Part shown: positions 1-6,491 of the stretch, in pieces | How positions within the stretch are numbered: position 1 is the stretch's first letter | Layout: each line of letters starts with the position of its first letter | DNA from: Methanoregulaceae archaeon | GTDB lineage: Archaea > Halobacteriota > Methanomicrobia > Methanomicrobiales > Methanospirillaceae | Assembly: GCA_028679325.1 (NCBI GenBank) | Contig: JAJRBS010000023.1 | Coordinates: forward strand, 1 to 8,931 | Direction of reading: 5' to 3' | DNA length: 8,931 bases | Program-made: the position numbers and the translations under genes | Notes under the pieces: model-generated | The model's input: the letters and a program-made list of their open reading frames with translations, nothing else | Told to the model about the DNA's origin: nothing | Databases searched by the model: none

Positions 1-2327
1 TGACACTCTTTGAGATGATGGCCCACCATGCCTTCAACACCGATCTCGACGAGATATACTGGAAAGACCGGACCGTTGAGCTCTGCGAGCAGTTCCTGGT
101 CTCGATAGGCGGGAACCTGGATCTGGTCACCTACAAGGAGCATCCCTGGATCGGCGGAGGCAACGCCGGGCCAAGCCTCGAGGTGATGATCGGGGGGCTC
201 GAGGTGGCGACCCTTGTCTTCATGAACCTCGGCCGCACGAAGACTGACAAACCTCCCGTTTCGCTCGGCGGGGAACCCTACTACCCCATGAAGATTCGGA
301 TCGTCGACACCGGCTACGGCCTCGAGAGGCTGGTCTGGGCATCCCGGGGGTCACCGACCATCTACGATGCGGTCTTCCCGGAGATGGTCTCCCGGGTGAT
401 GGAATCGGCGGGGCTCGAGCACTTCCTTGACAACCATGAGTACACCAAGATACTCTCCTTAAACGCGAAGTTCGCGGGAGTGATGGACATCTCGGGAGCA
501 AACCTGTACCAGCTCCGGAAGAGGGTGGCTACGGCCATCGACGTCCCGATCGAGAAGCTTGACCGGATGATCTCCCCCATCGAGAAGGTCTACGCAACCG
601 TTGACCACACCCGCTGCCTGGCCTACATGCTCGGCGACTGCATCGTCCCCTCCAATGTCCGGGAAGGATACCTTGCCCGGCTGGTAATCCGGAGGACGAT
701 CCGGATGATGAACGAACTCGGGATCAAGGACAACCTCGCCGACCTGATCGAGCAGCAGATGCGGATCGTGGGGACACGGACGTTTAGTCAGGACATCCTT
801 ATCGTCAGGGAGATCGTCGAACGCGAGGTCGAGAAATACGCCGCCACCCTCTCCCGGGGAACAAAGATCGTCCAGAAGATCGCCCGCACCTACAAGGCAA
901 AGAGAGAACGGCTGCCGTTAAAAGAGATAATCACCCTCTATGACTCGCACGGCATCCCTCCGGAGATGACCCGGGATATTGCAGTCGCCGAAGGGGCGGT
1001 GGTGGACCTCCCTGACAACTTCTATTCCCAGATCGCCGAGTTGCACTCCCAGTCTCGGGAAGAGGAGGCAAAGGATCCCTTTGCCCGTTTCAGGGACCGG
1101 ATCAATGCTTTACCGCAGACGCGGAAACTCTACTACGAGCAGCCCTGCTCCATGGAATGCGATGCCATGGTCATCGACTTCTTTGACGGGTATACCGTGC
1201 TCGACCAGACCCTCTTTTACCCGGAAGGCGGTGGACAGCCCGCTGATACAGGAATGCTGATCTCCGCCGAGAGCATGGTCCGGGTCGATGACGTCCAGAA
1301 GATCGGCGACGTTATCCTGCACCACATATCGGGAGGAATTCTCCGGCGGGGGGACAGGGTGAAGGGCATCGTTGACGACGAACGGCGATGGGGGCTGATG
1401 CGCCACCACACCGCCACCCACATCCTTCTCCGCGCGGCGAAGGAGGTGCTCGGGGCCCACATCCACCAGGCCGGGGCCCAGAAAGGGGTGGAGAGCGCAC
1501 GCCTCGATATCCGGCACTTCAAGCATGTCACCCCCGATGAACTCCGGAGGATAGAGATCGCTGCCAACCGGATGATCATGGCTGACCAGTCTGTCGATAT
1601 TTGTTTCGAGGACCGGACCCGGGCCGAACAGCTCTATGGTTTCGACCTGTACCAGGGGGGAGTTCCTCCCGGGAAGGAGATTCGGATCGTGCAGGTTGCC
1701 GGAGACATCGAGGCCTGTGCCGGTACCCACTGCCGGGGCAGCGGAGAGATAGGGATGGTCAAGATCATCCGGGTCGAGCACATCCAGGACGGGATCGAGA
1801 GGCTGGAGTTTGCAGCCGGCATGGCGGCGGTCGAGTATATCCAGCAGATGGAGCGGCTGGTCACCGATTCTTCAGCGGTGCTCTCGGTGCAGCAGGAGAT
1901 CCTCCCCTCCTCTGTCCAGCGCTTCTTTTCTGAGTGGAAGGAGCAGAAGAAGGAGATAGACCGGCTGTCGCAACGCCTTGTTGAGCTCGAGAGCGAGAGC
2001 CTTGAGGCGGAGATGGTGAACGGCCTTCCCCTGGTGGTGAGGAGGATCGACCTGCCGGCACGGGACCTTGCGGTCATCGCCTCGAAGGTCTCGGAGAAGG
2101 GAGGGGTGGCTCTCCTGGTTGGCGGGTCGGACCACGCCCACGTTGTCCTGATGTCGGGGGCTTCCTCGGTAAATGCCGGGGAGATCATCGGCCAGGTCTG
2201 CATCCTCCTCGGGGGGAAGGGAGGAGGCTCCCGCTCCATGGCACAGGGCGGGGGACCAAAGACAGAGCAGCTCGACCTGGCTCTCCGGGTGGGAAGGGAG
2301 CGTATCCTGGCGGCACTCCATGGCTGA
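1..2327 (+). CDS. alaS: Alanyl-tRNA synthetase, archaeal type (5' truncated by window edge)
   Basis: This cytoplasmic enzyme charges tRNA-Ala with alanine and clears mischarged Ser/Gly-tRNA-Ala. The reading frame is open to the left edge (codon phase starts at base 3), so the ATG at 15 is internal: the residues around it, TLFEMMAHHAFN, belong to the class II catalytic core. Counting from that Met, the archaeal motif WIGGGNAGP is at 45-53 and motif 3 (DTGYGLERLVW) at 98-108. The editing domain begins near 395 with YPEGGGQPADTG and carries the zinc ligands HTATH (H465, H469) and CAGTH (C568, H572). A coiled segment follows at about 635-665, then a C-terminal DHHA1-type domain ending in the glycine-rich GGKGGGSR region (733-740). 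About 770 residues are visible against roughly 900 in full archaeal enzymes, so something over 100 N-terminal residues are missing. The last 8 bases overlap the next gene, which suggests translational coupling. The family call is very secure. Confidence 0.97.
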   Translation, partial: TLFEMMAHHAFNTDLDEIYWKDRTVELCEQFLVSIGGNLDLVTYKEHPWIGGGNAGPSLEVMIGGLEVATLVFMNLGRTKTDKPPVSLGGEPYYPMKIRIVDTGYGLERLVWASRGSPTIYDAVFPEMVSRVMESAGLEHFLDNHEYTKILSLNAKFAGVMDISGANLYQLRKRVATAIDVPIEKLDRMISPIEKVYATVDHTRCLAYMLGDCIVPSNVREGYLARLVIRRTIRMMNELGIKDNLADLIEQQMRIVGTRTFSQDILIVREIVEREVEKYAATLSRGTKIVQKIARTYKAKRERLPLKEIITLYDSHGIPPEMTRDIAVAEGAVVDLPDNFYSQIAELHSQSREEEAKDPFARFRDRINALPQTRKLYYEQPCSMECDAMVIDFFDGYTVLDQTLFYPEGGGQPADTGMLISAESMVRVDDVQKIGDVILHHISGGILRRGDRVKGIVDDERRWGLMRHHTATHILLRAAKEVLGAHIHQAGAQKGVESARLDIRHFKHVTPDELRRIEIAANRMIMADQSVDICFEDRTRAEQLYGFDLYQGGVPPGKEIRIVQVAGDIEACAGTHCRGSGEIGMVKIIRVEHIQDGIERLEFAAGMAAVEYIQQMERLVTDSSAVLSVQQEILPSSVQRFFSEWKEQKKEIDRLSQRLVELESESLEAEMVNGLPLVVRRIDLPARDLAVIASKVSEKGGVALLVGGSDHAHVVLMSGASSVNAGEIIGQVCILLGGKGGGSRSMAQGGGPKTEQLDLALRVGRERILAALHG

Positions 2328-3000
2328 AGACATCATCGTTCTCGAACCAGGCGACGAGAGAGCGCAGAAGATCGGGAAGGCCATCTCCAGCCAGACGGCG
2401 AACGATATCCTGCATCTCATCTCCGATGAGCCCCGGACGGCGTCGGAACTGACCGATACTCTCCACATCCCCATGAGCACCATCAAGTACCATCTCGACA
2501 ACCTCCTTTCCGCAGGGCTGCTCGAGGTCAGAGAGACCCGGTACAGCGTGAAGGGGCGGGAGATCAAGGTCTATGCAGTACGAAACCAGCTGCTCATCGT
2601 GGCCCCGAAGCTCGCAAACATCCGGTCCATCCTGCTGAAGTACGCTTCCCTCTTCGGCGTGGTGATCCTCGCCTCCCTGGTGATGCTCGCCATCCTGCCC
2701 CTGTTCCAGGCACCGCCGGACATGGCAGGCCCGCCCGCGTTCTCCCAGGACGGGACCGGAGGGGCTGGTGCAATAGAGACGTTATCTGCCGAGAAGGCTC
2801 CCCGGGCCGAACCTCTTGCTGCCGCACCAGCCGTTGCGCCGGTCCTGGCCTTCTTTGTCGGGGGGTGCCTGATCATCATCATCCTGCTCCTCGTCGATAC
2901 CTACAAGTGGCAGAGGAGCCGGTCAGCGATGAGAGGAGAGGAGATTCTCCCGGAAGAGCCGGACGAAATGGTACCGGGGCCGGGCGGAAAAGAGGAGTGA
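2320..3000 (+). CDS. Membrane-tethered ArsR-like winged-helix transcriptional regulator
   Basis: The 226-residue protein starts at the ATG overlapping the alaS stop. This start gives an N-terminus right before the DNA-binding domain; an upstream in-frame start would run deep into alaS. Residues 15-88 form a winged helix-turn-helix: helices around SQTANDILHLISDEPRTASEL, a recognition helix PMSTIKYHLDNLLSAGLLEV near 51-70, and a wing near 71-88 (YSVKGREIKVYAV). Two hydrophobic segments follow, about 110-129 and 172-192. They are separated by a Gly/Pro/Ala-rich 40-residue loop that should face outside if the HTH faces the cytoplasm, and the tail is acidic (EEILPEEPDE). Known ArsR-like proteins bind operator DNA; the membrane anchoring and envelope sensing are inferred from the two segments. 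No metal-binding cysteine cluster is visible, so the signal is unknown. No strong ribosome binding site is close upstream, so translation is probably coupled to alaS. Confidence 0.85.
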   Translation: MAEDIIVLEPGDERAQKIGKAISSQTANDILHLISDEPRTASELTDTLHIPMSTIKYHLDNLLSAGLLEVRETRYSVKGREIKVYAVRNQLLIVAPKLANIRSILLKYASLFGVVILASLVMLAILPLFQAPPDMAGPPAFSQDGTGGAGAIETLSAEKAPRAEPLAAAPAVAPVLAFFVGGCLIIIILLLVDTYKWQRSRSAMRGEEILPEEPDEMVPGPGGKEE

Positions 3001-3030
3001 CCTGGCCCGGCCACTCATACGACGGCGCTG

Positions 3031-3052
3031 TTTTCAGGGTCCTTTTTTCTTT
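3031..3052 (+). terminator. Candidate T-tract terminator for the alaS transcript
   Basis: Two T-rich tracts on the + strand (TTTT at 3031-3034 and TTTTTTCTTT at 3043-3052) begin 31 bases after the stop of the winged-helix gene. Archaeal RNA polymerase can terminate at U-rich tracts without a hairpin. The second tract is also the antisense of the Lys-rich tail codons of the convergent surface-protein gene, so it may be only a coding consequence. Confidence 0.35.
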
Positions 3053-3837
3053 CGTGCAAAGATGACCAGGACGGCCATCGCCCCGGCGAGACCTGCCAAG
3101 GGGAATGGCAGCGAGGATGATCCTGTTGGCTCAGGCGATACCGGTTCTGTCTGTTCAGGGGTCGGTGACGATGCGGTCGGCTCCGGCGATCCTGCCACGC
3201 TGTACTTTATCTGCGTGATCAGGCCCTTCTGGTCATAGAAACTGACATAGTAATTCCCGGGCAGGGTTACACTCACTTTTTTTGAGAAGATACCATCATC
3301 CCTTCCGAGTTCTGTGGTAGTCTTGACGTACTGGTCAGGGAGGGAGAAGCCTTCCGGGCCGCTCACCTTCAGTGTCAGGGTGCCGACACCGAAACCCGGA
3401 ACATAGCCCTCGATCAGGAGTGCTCCGGGGAGGGTCTGGTTCGAAGGAGCGGTCAGGAAGATCTCGTCCGAACGGTCCACGAGGTTGACGATAAGCGTGG
3501 TCGTGGACCCGGACCCGAGCTTCTCTGCATTCCTCTCAAAGAATTCGAGTTCCACCTTGTACTGTCCCGGAGACAGCGAGGTCGTCGCAAACGAGGCATC
3601 AAAGGACTTCGTCGTATCTACCATGATAACCCGCCGTCCTATCTCTTCAGGAGTGGAAAACTGGGTCTTATAGAGGATGACCTCGAACTGTGTCCCGACC
3701 GGGAAAGTGGTATTTCCGGTCACCAGCAGGGGTGCGCCGGCCTGCAGGTCGCGGGGGGCATCGATGACCACGATGTAGGCATGAGCTGCACCGCACAACA
3801 GGAGAAGTGCCGGGAGCAGGAAAAGAATGCGTCTCAT
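3034..3837 (-). CDS. Secreted, C-terminally membrane-anchored surface protein with two tandem beta-rich domains
   Basis: The 267-residue protein has a signal peptide (RR, a hydrophobic core at 4-16, likely cleavage after AHA at 18-20). Two related domains follow, about 26-118 and 129-213. Each opens with an 'AP...GA.LL..G......VGT' pattern (27-49 and 130-153) and closes with an 'L(S)PG.Y.V' strand (88-95 and 192-198), which suggests an Ig-like or similar beta sandwich. Residues 217-242 are a Ser/Thr/Pro/Glu linker with repeated SPEPT/SPTPE units, then a membrane helix (about 243-261) and a basic tail ARKKKGP. N-glycosylation sequons occur at N42 (NTT) and N133 (NQT). The design matches methanogen cell-surface proteins displayed outside the cell, but the C-terminus lacks the PGF motif of canonical archaeosortase substrates. 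I do not recognise a specific function. It lies 51 bases downstream of hisH on the same strand and may be partly co-transcribed, although it also has a weak TATA-like element of its own. Confidence 0.85.
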   Translation of the reverse strand: MRRILFLLPALLLLCGAAHAYIVVIDAPRDLQAGAPLLVTGNTTFPVGTQFEVILYKTQFSTPEEIGRRVIMVDTTKSFDASFATTSLSPGQYKVELEFFERNAEKLGSGSTTTLIVNLVDRSDEIFLTAPSNQTLPGALLIEGYVPGFGVGTLTLKVSGPEGFSLPDQYVKTTTELGRDDGIFSKKVSVTLPGNYYVSFYDQKGLITQIKYSVAGSPEPTASSPTPEQTEPVSPEPTGSSSLPFPLAGLAGAMAVLVIFARKKKGP

Positions 3838-3865
3838 AAGCTGATCCTTGGTCTGTGGCCGAATC

Positions 3866-3874
3866 GATAATTAG
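3866..3874 (-). promoter_or_regulatory. Weak TATA-like element upstream of the surface-protein gene
   Basis: On the minus strand the sequence reads CTAATTATC, centred about 33 bases upstream of the ATG at 3837. With the usual 25-base spacing to the transcription start, the leader would be about 8 bases. It is the only AT-rich stretch in the 51-base gap after hisH. The match to the archaeal TTTAWATA consensus is only partial, so read-through from hisH is an equal possibility. Confidence 0.3.
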
Positions 3875-3888
3875 TTTCCGGGGGACCG

Positions 3889-4494
3889 TCAGACAAGGTC
3901 GATGAAGTTTGAGAGGATCGAGAGGCCGACGGACCCGCTCTTCTCGGGATGGAACTGGACACCAGTTACGTTCCCTCTGGTGACAGAAGAAGCATAGGGG
4001 ATTATATAGTCGGTCTCGGTCAGCGTGTAGGGGCTACCACTCTCTGCAAAGTAGGAGTGCACAAAATAGACATAGGATCCCTCTGGTATTCCTTCCATGA
4101 GGGGGTGATCCGGCAGGGAAATGTGCAGGGAATTCCACCCCATGTGCGGGACCTTGTGCCCCGGGACCCGGGGAAATCTCCGGACAGTCCCGGGGATGAC
4201 TCCGAGGCCGGCGTGGAGACCGTGTTCCTCGCTCCAGTCAAAGAGCATCTGCATCCCGAGGCAGATCCCGAGGACCGGAACCGATCGTGACGCATCGGTG
4301 ATGGCCTTGCCCATGGCCGCCAGCTGTTCCATGCCGTCACGGAAGGCGCCGACCCCGGGGAGAACAATGCCCTCCGCAGACGTTATCTCAGGGATGTCAG
4401 AGGTTATGACCGGAGAGGCCCCGCACTTCTCGAGCCCCCGGGACACGCTCCGGAGGTTCCCGAGCCCGTAGTCAACGATGACGATCCGCTTCAC
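3889..4494 (-). CDS. hisH: Imidazole glycerol phosphate synthase, glutamine amidotransferase subunit
   Basis: HisH hydrolyses glutamine and passes ammonia to HisF, which makes imidazole glycerol phosphate and AICAR in histidine biosynthesis in the cytoplasm. The 201-residue protein is full length for the family. It shows the N-terminal IVDYGLGNLRSV (6-17), the PGVGAF loop (46-51), the nucleophile elbow GICLGMQ with Cys78, KVPHMGWN (114-121), YFVHSY (143-148) and the catalytic pair His182/Glu184 in QFHPEKS. The start is GTG: it places the conserved 'I.DYG.GN' element at the expected distance from the N-terminus, and AAGG/GGTGA elements lie 8-12 bases upstream. Neither hisF nor any other his gene is adjacent in this window, so it appears as a scattered his gene with its own promoter, divergent from the Mrp/Mbh operon. 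All catalytic residues are present, so it should be active. Confidence 0.97.
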   Translation of the reverse strand: MKRIVIVDYGLGNLRSVSRGLEKCGASPVITSDIPEITSAEGIVLPGVGAFRDGMEQLAAMGKAITDASRSVPVLGICLGMQMLFDWSEEHGLHAGLGVIPGTVRRFPRVPGHKVPHMGWNSLHISLPDHPLMEGIPEGSYVYFVHSYFAESGSPYTLTETDYIIPYASSVTRGNVTGVQFHPEKSGSVGLSILSNFIDLV

Positions 4495-4530
4495 ACAACC
4501 AGCCTTTCACCGGTACACTATGCCGCCGGA

Positions 4531-4540
4531 ATATTAAATA
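4531..4540 (-). promoter_or_regulatory. TATA box for hisH
   Basis: The minus strand reads TATTTAATAT, a good archaeal TATA box, centred about 41 bases upstream of the GTG start. A transcription start near 4510 would leave a leader of about 15 bases carrying the AAGG ribosome binding element. Confidence 0.65.
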
Positions 4541-4551
4541 CCCCGTAGAAA

Positions 4552-4576
4552 GGCCAGTGGGGGGGAGCCATTGGCC
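4552..4576. promoter_or_regulatory. Dyad with 9-bp arms upstream of the hisH promoter (candidate operator)
   Basis: GGCCAGTGG (4552-4560) faces CCATTGGCC (4568-4576) across a 7-base GGGGGAG spacer. The arms are complementary except for one G-T position. Together with the spacer they contain a run of seven G. The site starts 12 bases beyond the hisH TATA box, on its upstream side, where a regulator could act; it is about 110 bases from the rightward TATA box. Function is inferred from symmetry and position only. Confidence 0.4.
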
Positions 4577-4649
4577 CGCGAGATGGATCAACAGACACGG
4601 CACCGTCGACAAACCTTGTTGTTATGGCTCCCGTTCCAAAATAAAATAA

Positions 4650-4663
4650 CATGATTTATCATG
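4650..4663. promoter_or_regulatory. Perfect 6-2-6 palindrome upstream of the Mrp/Mbh operon promoter (candidate operator)
   Basis: CATGAT-TT-ATCATG is a perfect 14-base inverted repeat ending 21 bases before the rightward TATA box. This is a typical place for an archaeal activator or repressor site. The surrounding 4636-4693 stretch is clearly AT-richer than the rest of the window, as expected for a promoter. No regulator is identified. Confidence 0.45.
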
Positions 4664-4684
4664 AACGACCTTGCAATGATAATG

Positions 4685-4693
4685 TTATAAAAA
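4685..4693 (+). promoter_or_regulatory. TATA box for the mrpE-to-mrpD (Mbh-like) operon
   Basis: TTATAAAAA is the best TATA match on the + strand before mrpE. A start about 25 bases downstream (near 4714) would give a leader of about 55 bases. The next eight genes are so tightly packed that this is probably the main promoter for all of them. Confidence 0.6.
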
Positions 4694-4770
4694 CCCGGTC
4701 GGAAAGGAATTGGTACCCTTCTCCCGGCGTTCTCAACTAACTCGATCATCTCGAGGGATCCGTGATACGC

Positions 4771-5349
4771 ATGTCAGCCGAAGATTTGACACCAAAACCA
4801 AGAGAACAGGAGAAATCTCCGGTGATCTCGTTTCTGCTCACCTTCATACTCGTCTTTGTCCTCTACCTGATCCTCACGGCAGGAAGCGGGACGATAGGAG
4901 TCTGGTCATCTTCAGAGATCATCGCCGGTTTCATCCTGGCCCTCGCGGCAGCAGCAATAACAAAGAATTTCCTGTGCAGGGCGAATAACTACCGGATGGC
5001 CAATCCGGCCCGGTTCCTGTTGATTCCGGTCTATGTCATCGGCCCTTTTTTTATCGAGGTCATCAAGGCGAATCTCGATGTAGCCTACCGTGTCCTTACC
5101 ATGAACATCCGGCCGGGAATCATCAGGATTTCATCGGGGCTCAAGTCCGACCTGGGGATCTTCATGCTGGCAAACTCCATCACCCTGACCCCGGGCACCA
5201 TCACCGTTGACATCGATGAAAAGACCCACGACCTCTATATTCATAACATCAATGTCGGGGAAGGGGACGAGTTACGCCCGGTTATCGAGGACAGGGAGCT
5301 CTTCGCCCTGGCCAACCTGCCGGCATGGATCAGGAGGATCGCGGAATGA
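4771..5349 (+). CDS. mrpE: Na+/H+ antiporter subunit MrpE / MbhA-like
   Basis: MrpE (MnhE family) is a small membrane subunit of Mrp-type antiporter modules and corresponds to MbhA of the Mbh hydrogenase. The 192-residue form has a hydrophilic N-terminus (1-16), three membrane segments (about 17-37, 46-66, 81-102) and a cytoplasmic C-terminal domain with the family signature LANSITLTPGTITVD (133-147) followed by LYIHNINV. I chose the ATG at 4771: a GTGA element ends 5 bases before it, the same register as at mrpB. The GTG at 4762, in frame and 4 bases after GAGGG, would add three residues and cannot be excluded. It is the first gene of the operon, and its stop overlaps mrpF in an ATGA. Confidence 0.93.
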   Translation: MSAEDLTPKPREQEKSPVISFLLTFILVFVLYLILTAGSGTIGVWSSSEIIAGFILALAAAAITKNFLCRANNYRMANPARFLLIPVYVIGPFFIEVIKANLDVAYRVLTMNIRPGIIRISSGLKSDLGIFMLANSITLTPGTITVDIDEKTHDLYIHNINVGEGDELRPVIEDRELFALANLPAWIRRIAE

Positions 5350-5603
5350 TCGACAGCTGGACAATCGCTGTCGGGGCCCTCGTCGTCCTGATACTCCTCT
5401 GCATCATCAGGCTCGTCCTCGGACCAACGGCAGCGGACAGGACTGTCGCCGTTGATACGGTCAACACCCTGACCATCGCTGCCATGGTCATCCTCGGGCT
5501 GATCTACCAGGAGGTCATCTTCATTGACGTCGCCCTTGTGTATGCCCTCCTTTCCTTTGTCAGCACTCTCTATATCGCCAAGTACCTGGGAGGAGAGCTA
5601 TGA
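5346..5603 (+). CDS. mrpF: Na+/H+ antiporter subunit MrpF / MbhB-like
   Basis: This is an 85-residue membrane protein with three helices (about 6-25, 36-54, 57-77). It carries the MrpF/PhaF pattern: RLVLGPTAADRTVAVDTVN (22-40) after the first helix and DVALVYALLSFVST (61-74) with the membrane Asp61. In Mrp complexes MrpE, MrpF and MrpG form a bundle linked to sodium translocation. The start is the ATG in the ATGA overlap with mrpE; the upstream in-frame ATG at 5325 would add seven charged residues and lie inside mrpE. The stop again overlaps the next gene by four bases. Confidence 0.94.
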   Translation: MIDSWTIAVGALVVLILLCIIRLVLGPTAADRTVAVDTVNTLTIAAMVILGLIYQEVIFIDVALVYALLSFVSTLYIAKYLGGEL

Positions 5604-5959
5604 CCATCATCGAAGCCCTCACCCTCTTCTTCCTGGCGATTGGTATCATCTTCAATACCCTCGGGGTCATCGGGCTCCTTCGGTTCCCGGATCTCTATAC
5701 GAGGATGCATGCCACCACCAAGGCCACCACCTTCGGCTCGGTGTTCACCACCCTCGCCGTCGTCCTGTACAGCATCGGCATGTTCGCCGGTACATCGGAC
5801 TCACAGTTTATAGTCCTCGGGATCCATGCCGCCATCGTCGCCCTGGCCCTGGCTTTCACAAACGCCGTCAGTTCCCATGCCATTGCCCGAGCCGCTCACA
5901 GGAGCGGTGTGAAACCGGAGCAGGCTGTTGTCGACCGGCTCGAGGAGGCAGGGCTATGA
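5600..5959 (+). CDS. mrpG: Na+/H+ antiporter subunit MrpG / MbhC-like
   Basis: This 119-residue protein has three membrane helices (about 5-26, 45-65, 69-92) and the diagnostic MnhG/PhaG motif RFPDLYTRMHATTKATT (28-44). The C-terminal 30 residues are hydrophilic and probably cytoplasmic. A GGAGGAG element ends 4 bases before the ATG, which shares an ATGA with the mrpF stop. Its length is normal for the family. In the expected complex it sits in the sodium-translocating part with MrpE and MrpF. Confidence 0.95.
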   Translation: MTIIEALTLFFLAIGIIFNTLGVIGLLRFPDLYTRMHATTKATTFGSVFTTLAVVLYSIGMFAGTSDSQFIVLGIHAAIVALALAFTNAVSSHAIARAAHRSGVKPEQAVVDRLEEAGL

Positions 5960-6210
5960 TCGAGCTTATCGGGCATGTCCTTGTCCTCATCGGGCTGGTC
6001 GTATCCGCGGTCCTGGTCTTCTGGTTCAAGGACCTGCTTGCAGCAGCCCTCGCGGCGGGCCTTTTCAGCTTCCTTATTTCACTCGAGTTCTACATCCTGC
6101 AGGCACCCGACGTTGCCATCTCCCAGGCCGCCATCGGGGCCGGGCTGACAACTGCCATTTTCATAATCGGGATACGGGCGACAGGGCGTTACGAGGAGGG
6201 TGGATCATGA
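5956..6210 (+). CDS. mbhD: DUF4040 / MbhD-like membrane subunit (split C-terminal part of MrpA)
   Basis: This 84-residue protein has three membrane helices (about 3-24, 26-48, 54-74). The core QAPDVAISQAAIGAGL (49-64) is the hallmark of the DUF4040/MbhD family, which corresponds to a segment near the C-terminus of bacterial MrpA. Charged or polar membrane residues likely to matter for ion transfer are Lys25, Asp26, Glu44 and Asp52. In Mbh it lies between the antiporter-like MrpD homologue and the rest of the membrane arm. GAGGAGG ends 7 bases before the ATG. It overlaps mrpG and the next gene by ATGA at both ends. A fused MrpA does not occur in the window; this piece and the next replace its C-terminal part. 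Confidence 0.9.
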   Translation: MIELIGHVLVLIGLVVSAVLVFWFKDLLAAALAAGLFSFLISLEFYILQAPDVAISQAAIGAGLTTAIFIIGIRATGRYEEGGS

Positions 6211-6491
6211 GGCGCGAACTCTCGGTCCTCATCATGATCATCCTTGCCATCTTCCTGTTCATTATGGCGGCTGGATTCACCTTCGGCTCCCCGCTGGAGA
6301 CGGATATGGATGATTACTTCATCATGAACGGCCAGGAGCAGATCGCGACCAACAACATCGTCACCACGATCGTCTTTGACTACCGTGGTTTCGATACGCT
6401 GGGAGAATCGACCGTGCTTTTTACGGCAGTCATCGGTGTTGCATTGATGTTTCGAATGATCGTCCGGGGTGACAGCGATGAGAATGAGTAA
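6207..6491 (+). CDS. mbhE: MbhE-like membrane subunit (second split C-terminal part of MrpA)
   Basis: This 94-residue protein has two membrane helices (about 6-24 and 67-85) joined by a soluble loop. It contains the strongly diagnostic NNIVTTIVFDYRGFDTLGE (49-67), known from the MrpA C-terminus and from MbhE of archaeal hydrogenases. The last residues are acidic (GDSDENE). AGGAGGGTGGATC lies directly before the ATG, one of the best ribosome binding sites in the window. Its last 14 bases overlap the mrpB start. Residues such as Asp58, Arg60 and Glu67 in the loop and helix border are candidates for the coupling path, by family analogy. Confidence 0.92.
   Translation: MRRELSVLIMIILAIFLFIMAAGFTFGSPLETDMDDYFIMNGQEQIATNNIVTTIVFDYRGFDTLGESTVLFTAVIGVALMFRMIVRGDSDENE

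Noticed and set aside
15..17. ATG at 15 as the start of alaS
   Set aside because: The frame is open upstream to the edge, and the residues around it are inside the class II catalytic core, so the true start is outside the window.
1110..2567. Several long minus-strand open frames opposite alaS and the winged-helix gene
   Set aside because: Low-complexity Pro/Ser/Arg-rich translations in a GC-rich region where the + strand encodes intact motifs; no independent support.
3775..3837. A lipoprotein signal in the surface protein (Cys15 after LLLL)
   Set aside because: LLLC does not fit the usual lipobox (small residues before Cys), AHA gives a normal signal peptidase I site, and a C-terminal membrane helix already anchors the protein.
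4641..4650. ATAAAATAAC as an alternative TATA box for the right operon, or on the other strand for hisH
   Set aside because: The 4685-4693 element is closer to mrpE with a better consensus, and the hisH element at 4531-4540 is better placed. It may simply add AT-richness.
4495..4770. A small RNA, tRNA or small protein gene in the divergent intergenic region
   Set aside because: No cloverleaf, C/D box pair or supported short frame was found by eye; promoter elements and two dyads explain the region adequately.
4710..4988. A 92-codon open frame on the + strand starting in the mrpE leader
   Set aside because: It is out of frame with the well-conserved mrpE, has an Arg/Ser/His-rich translation and no ribosome binding site.
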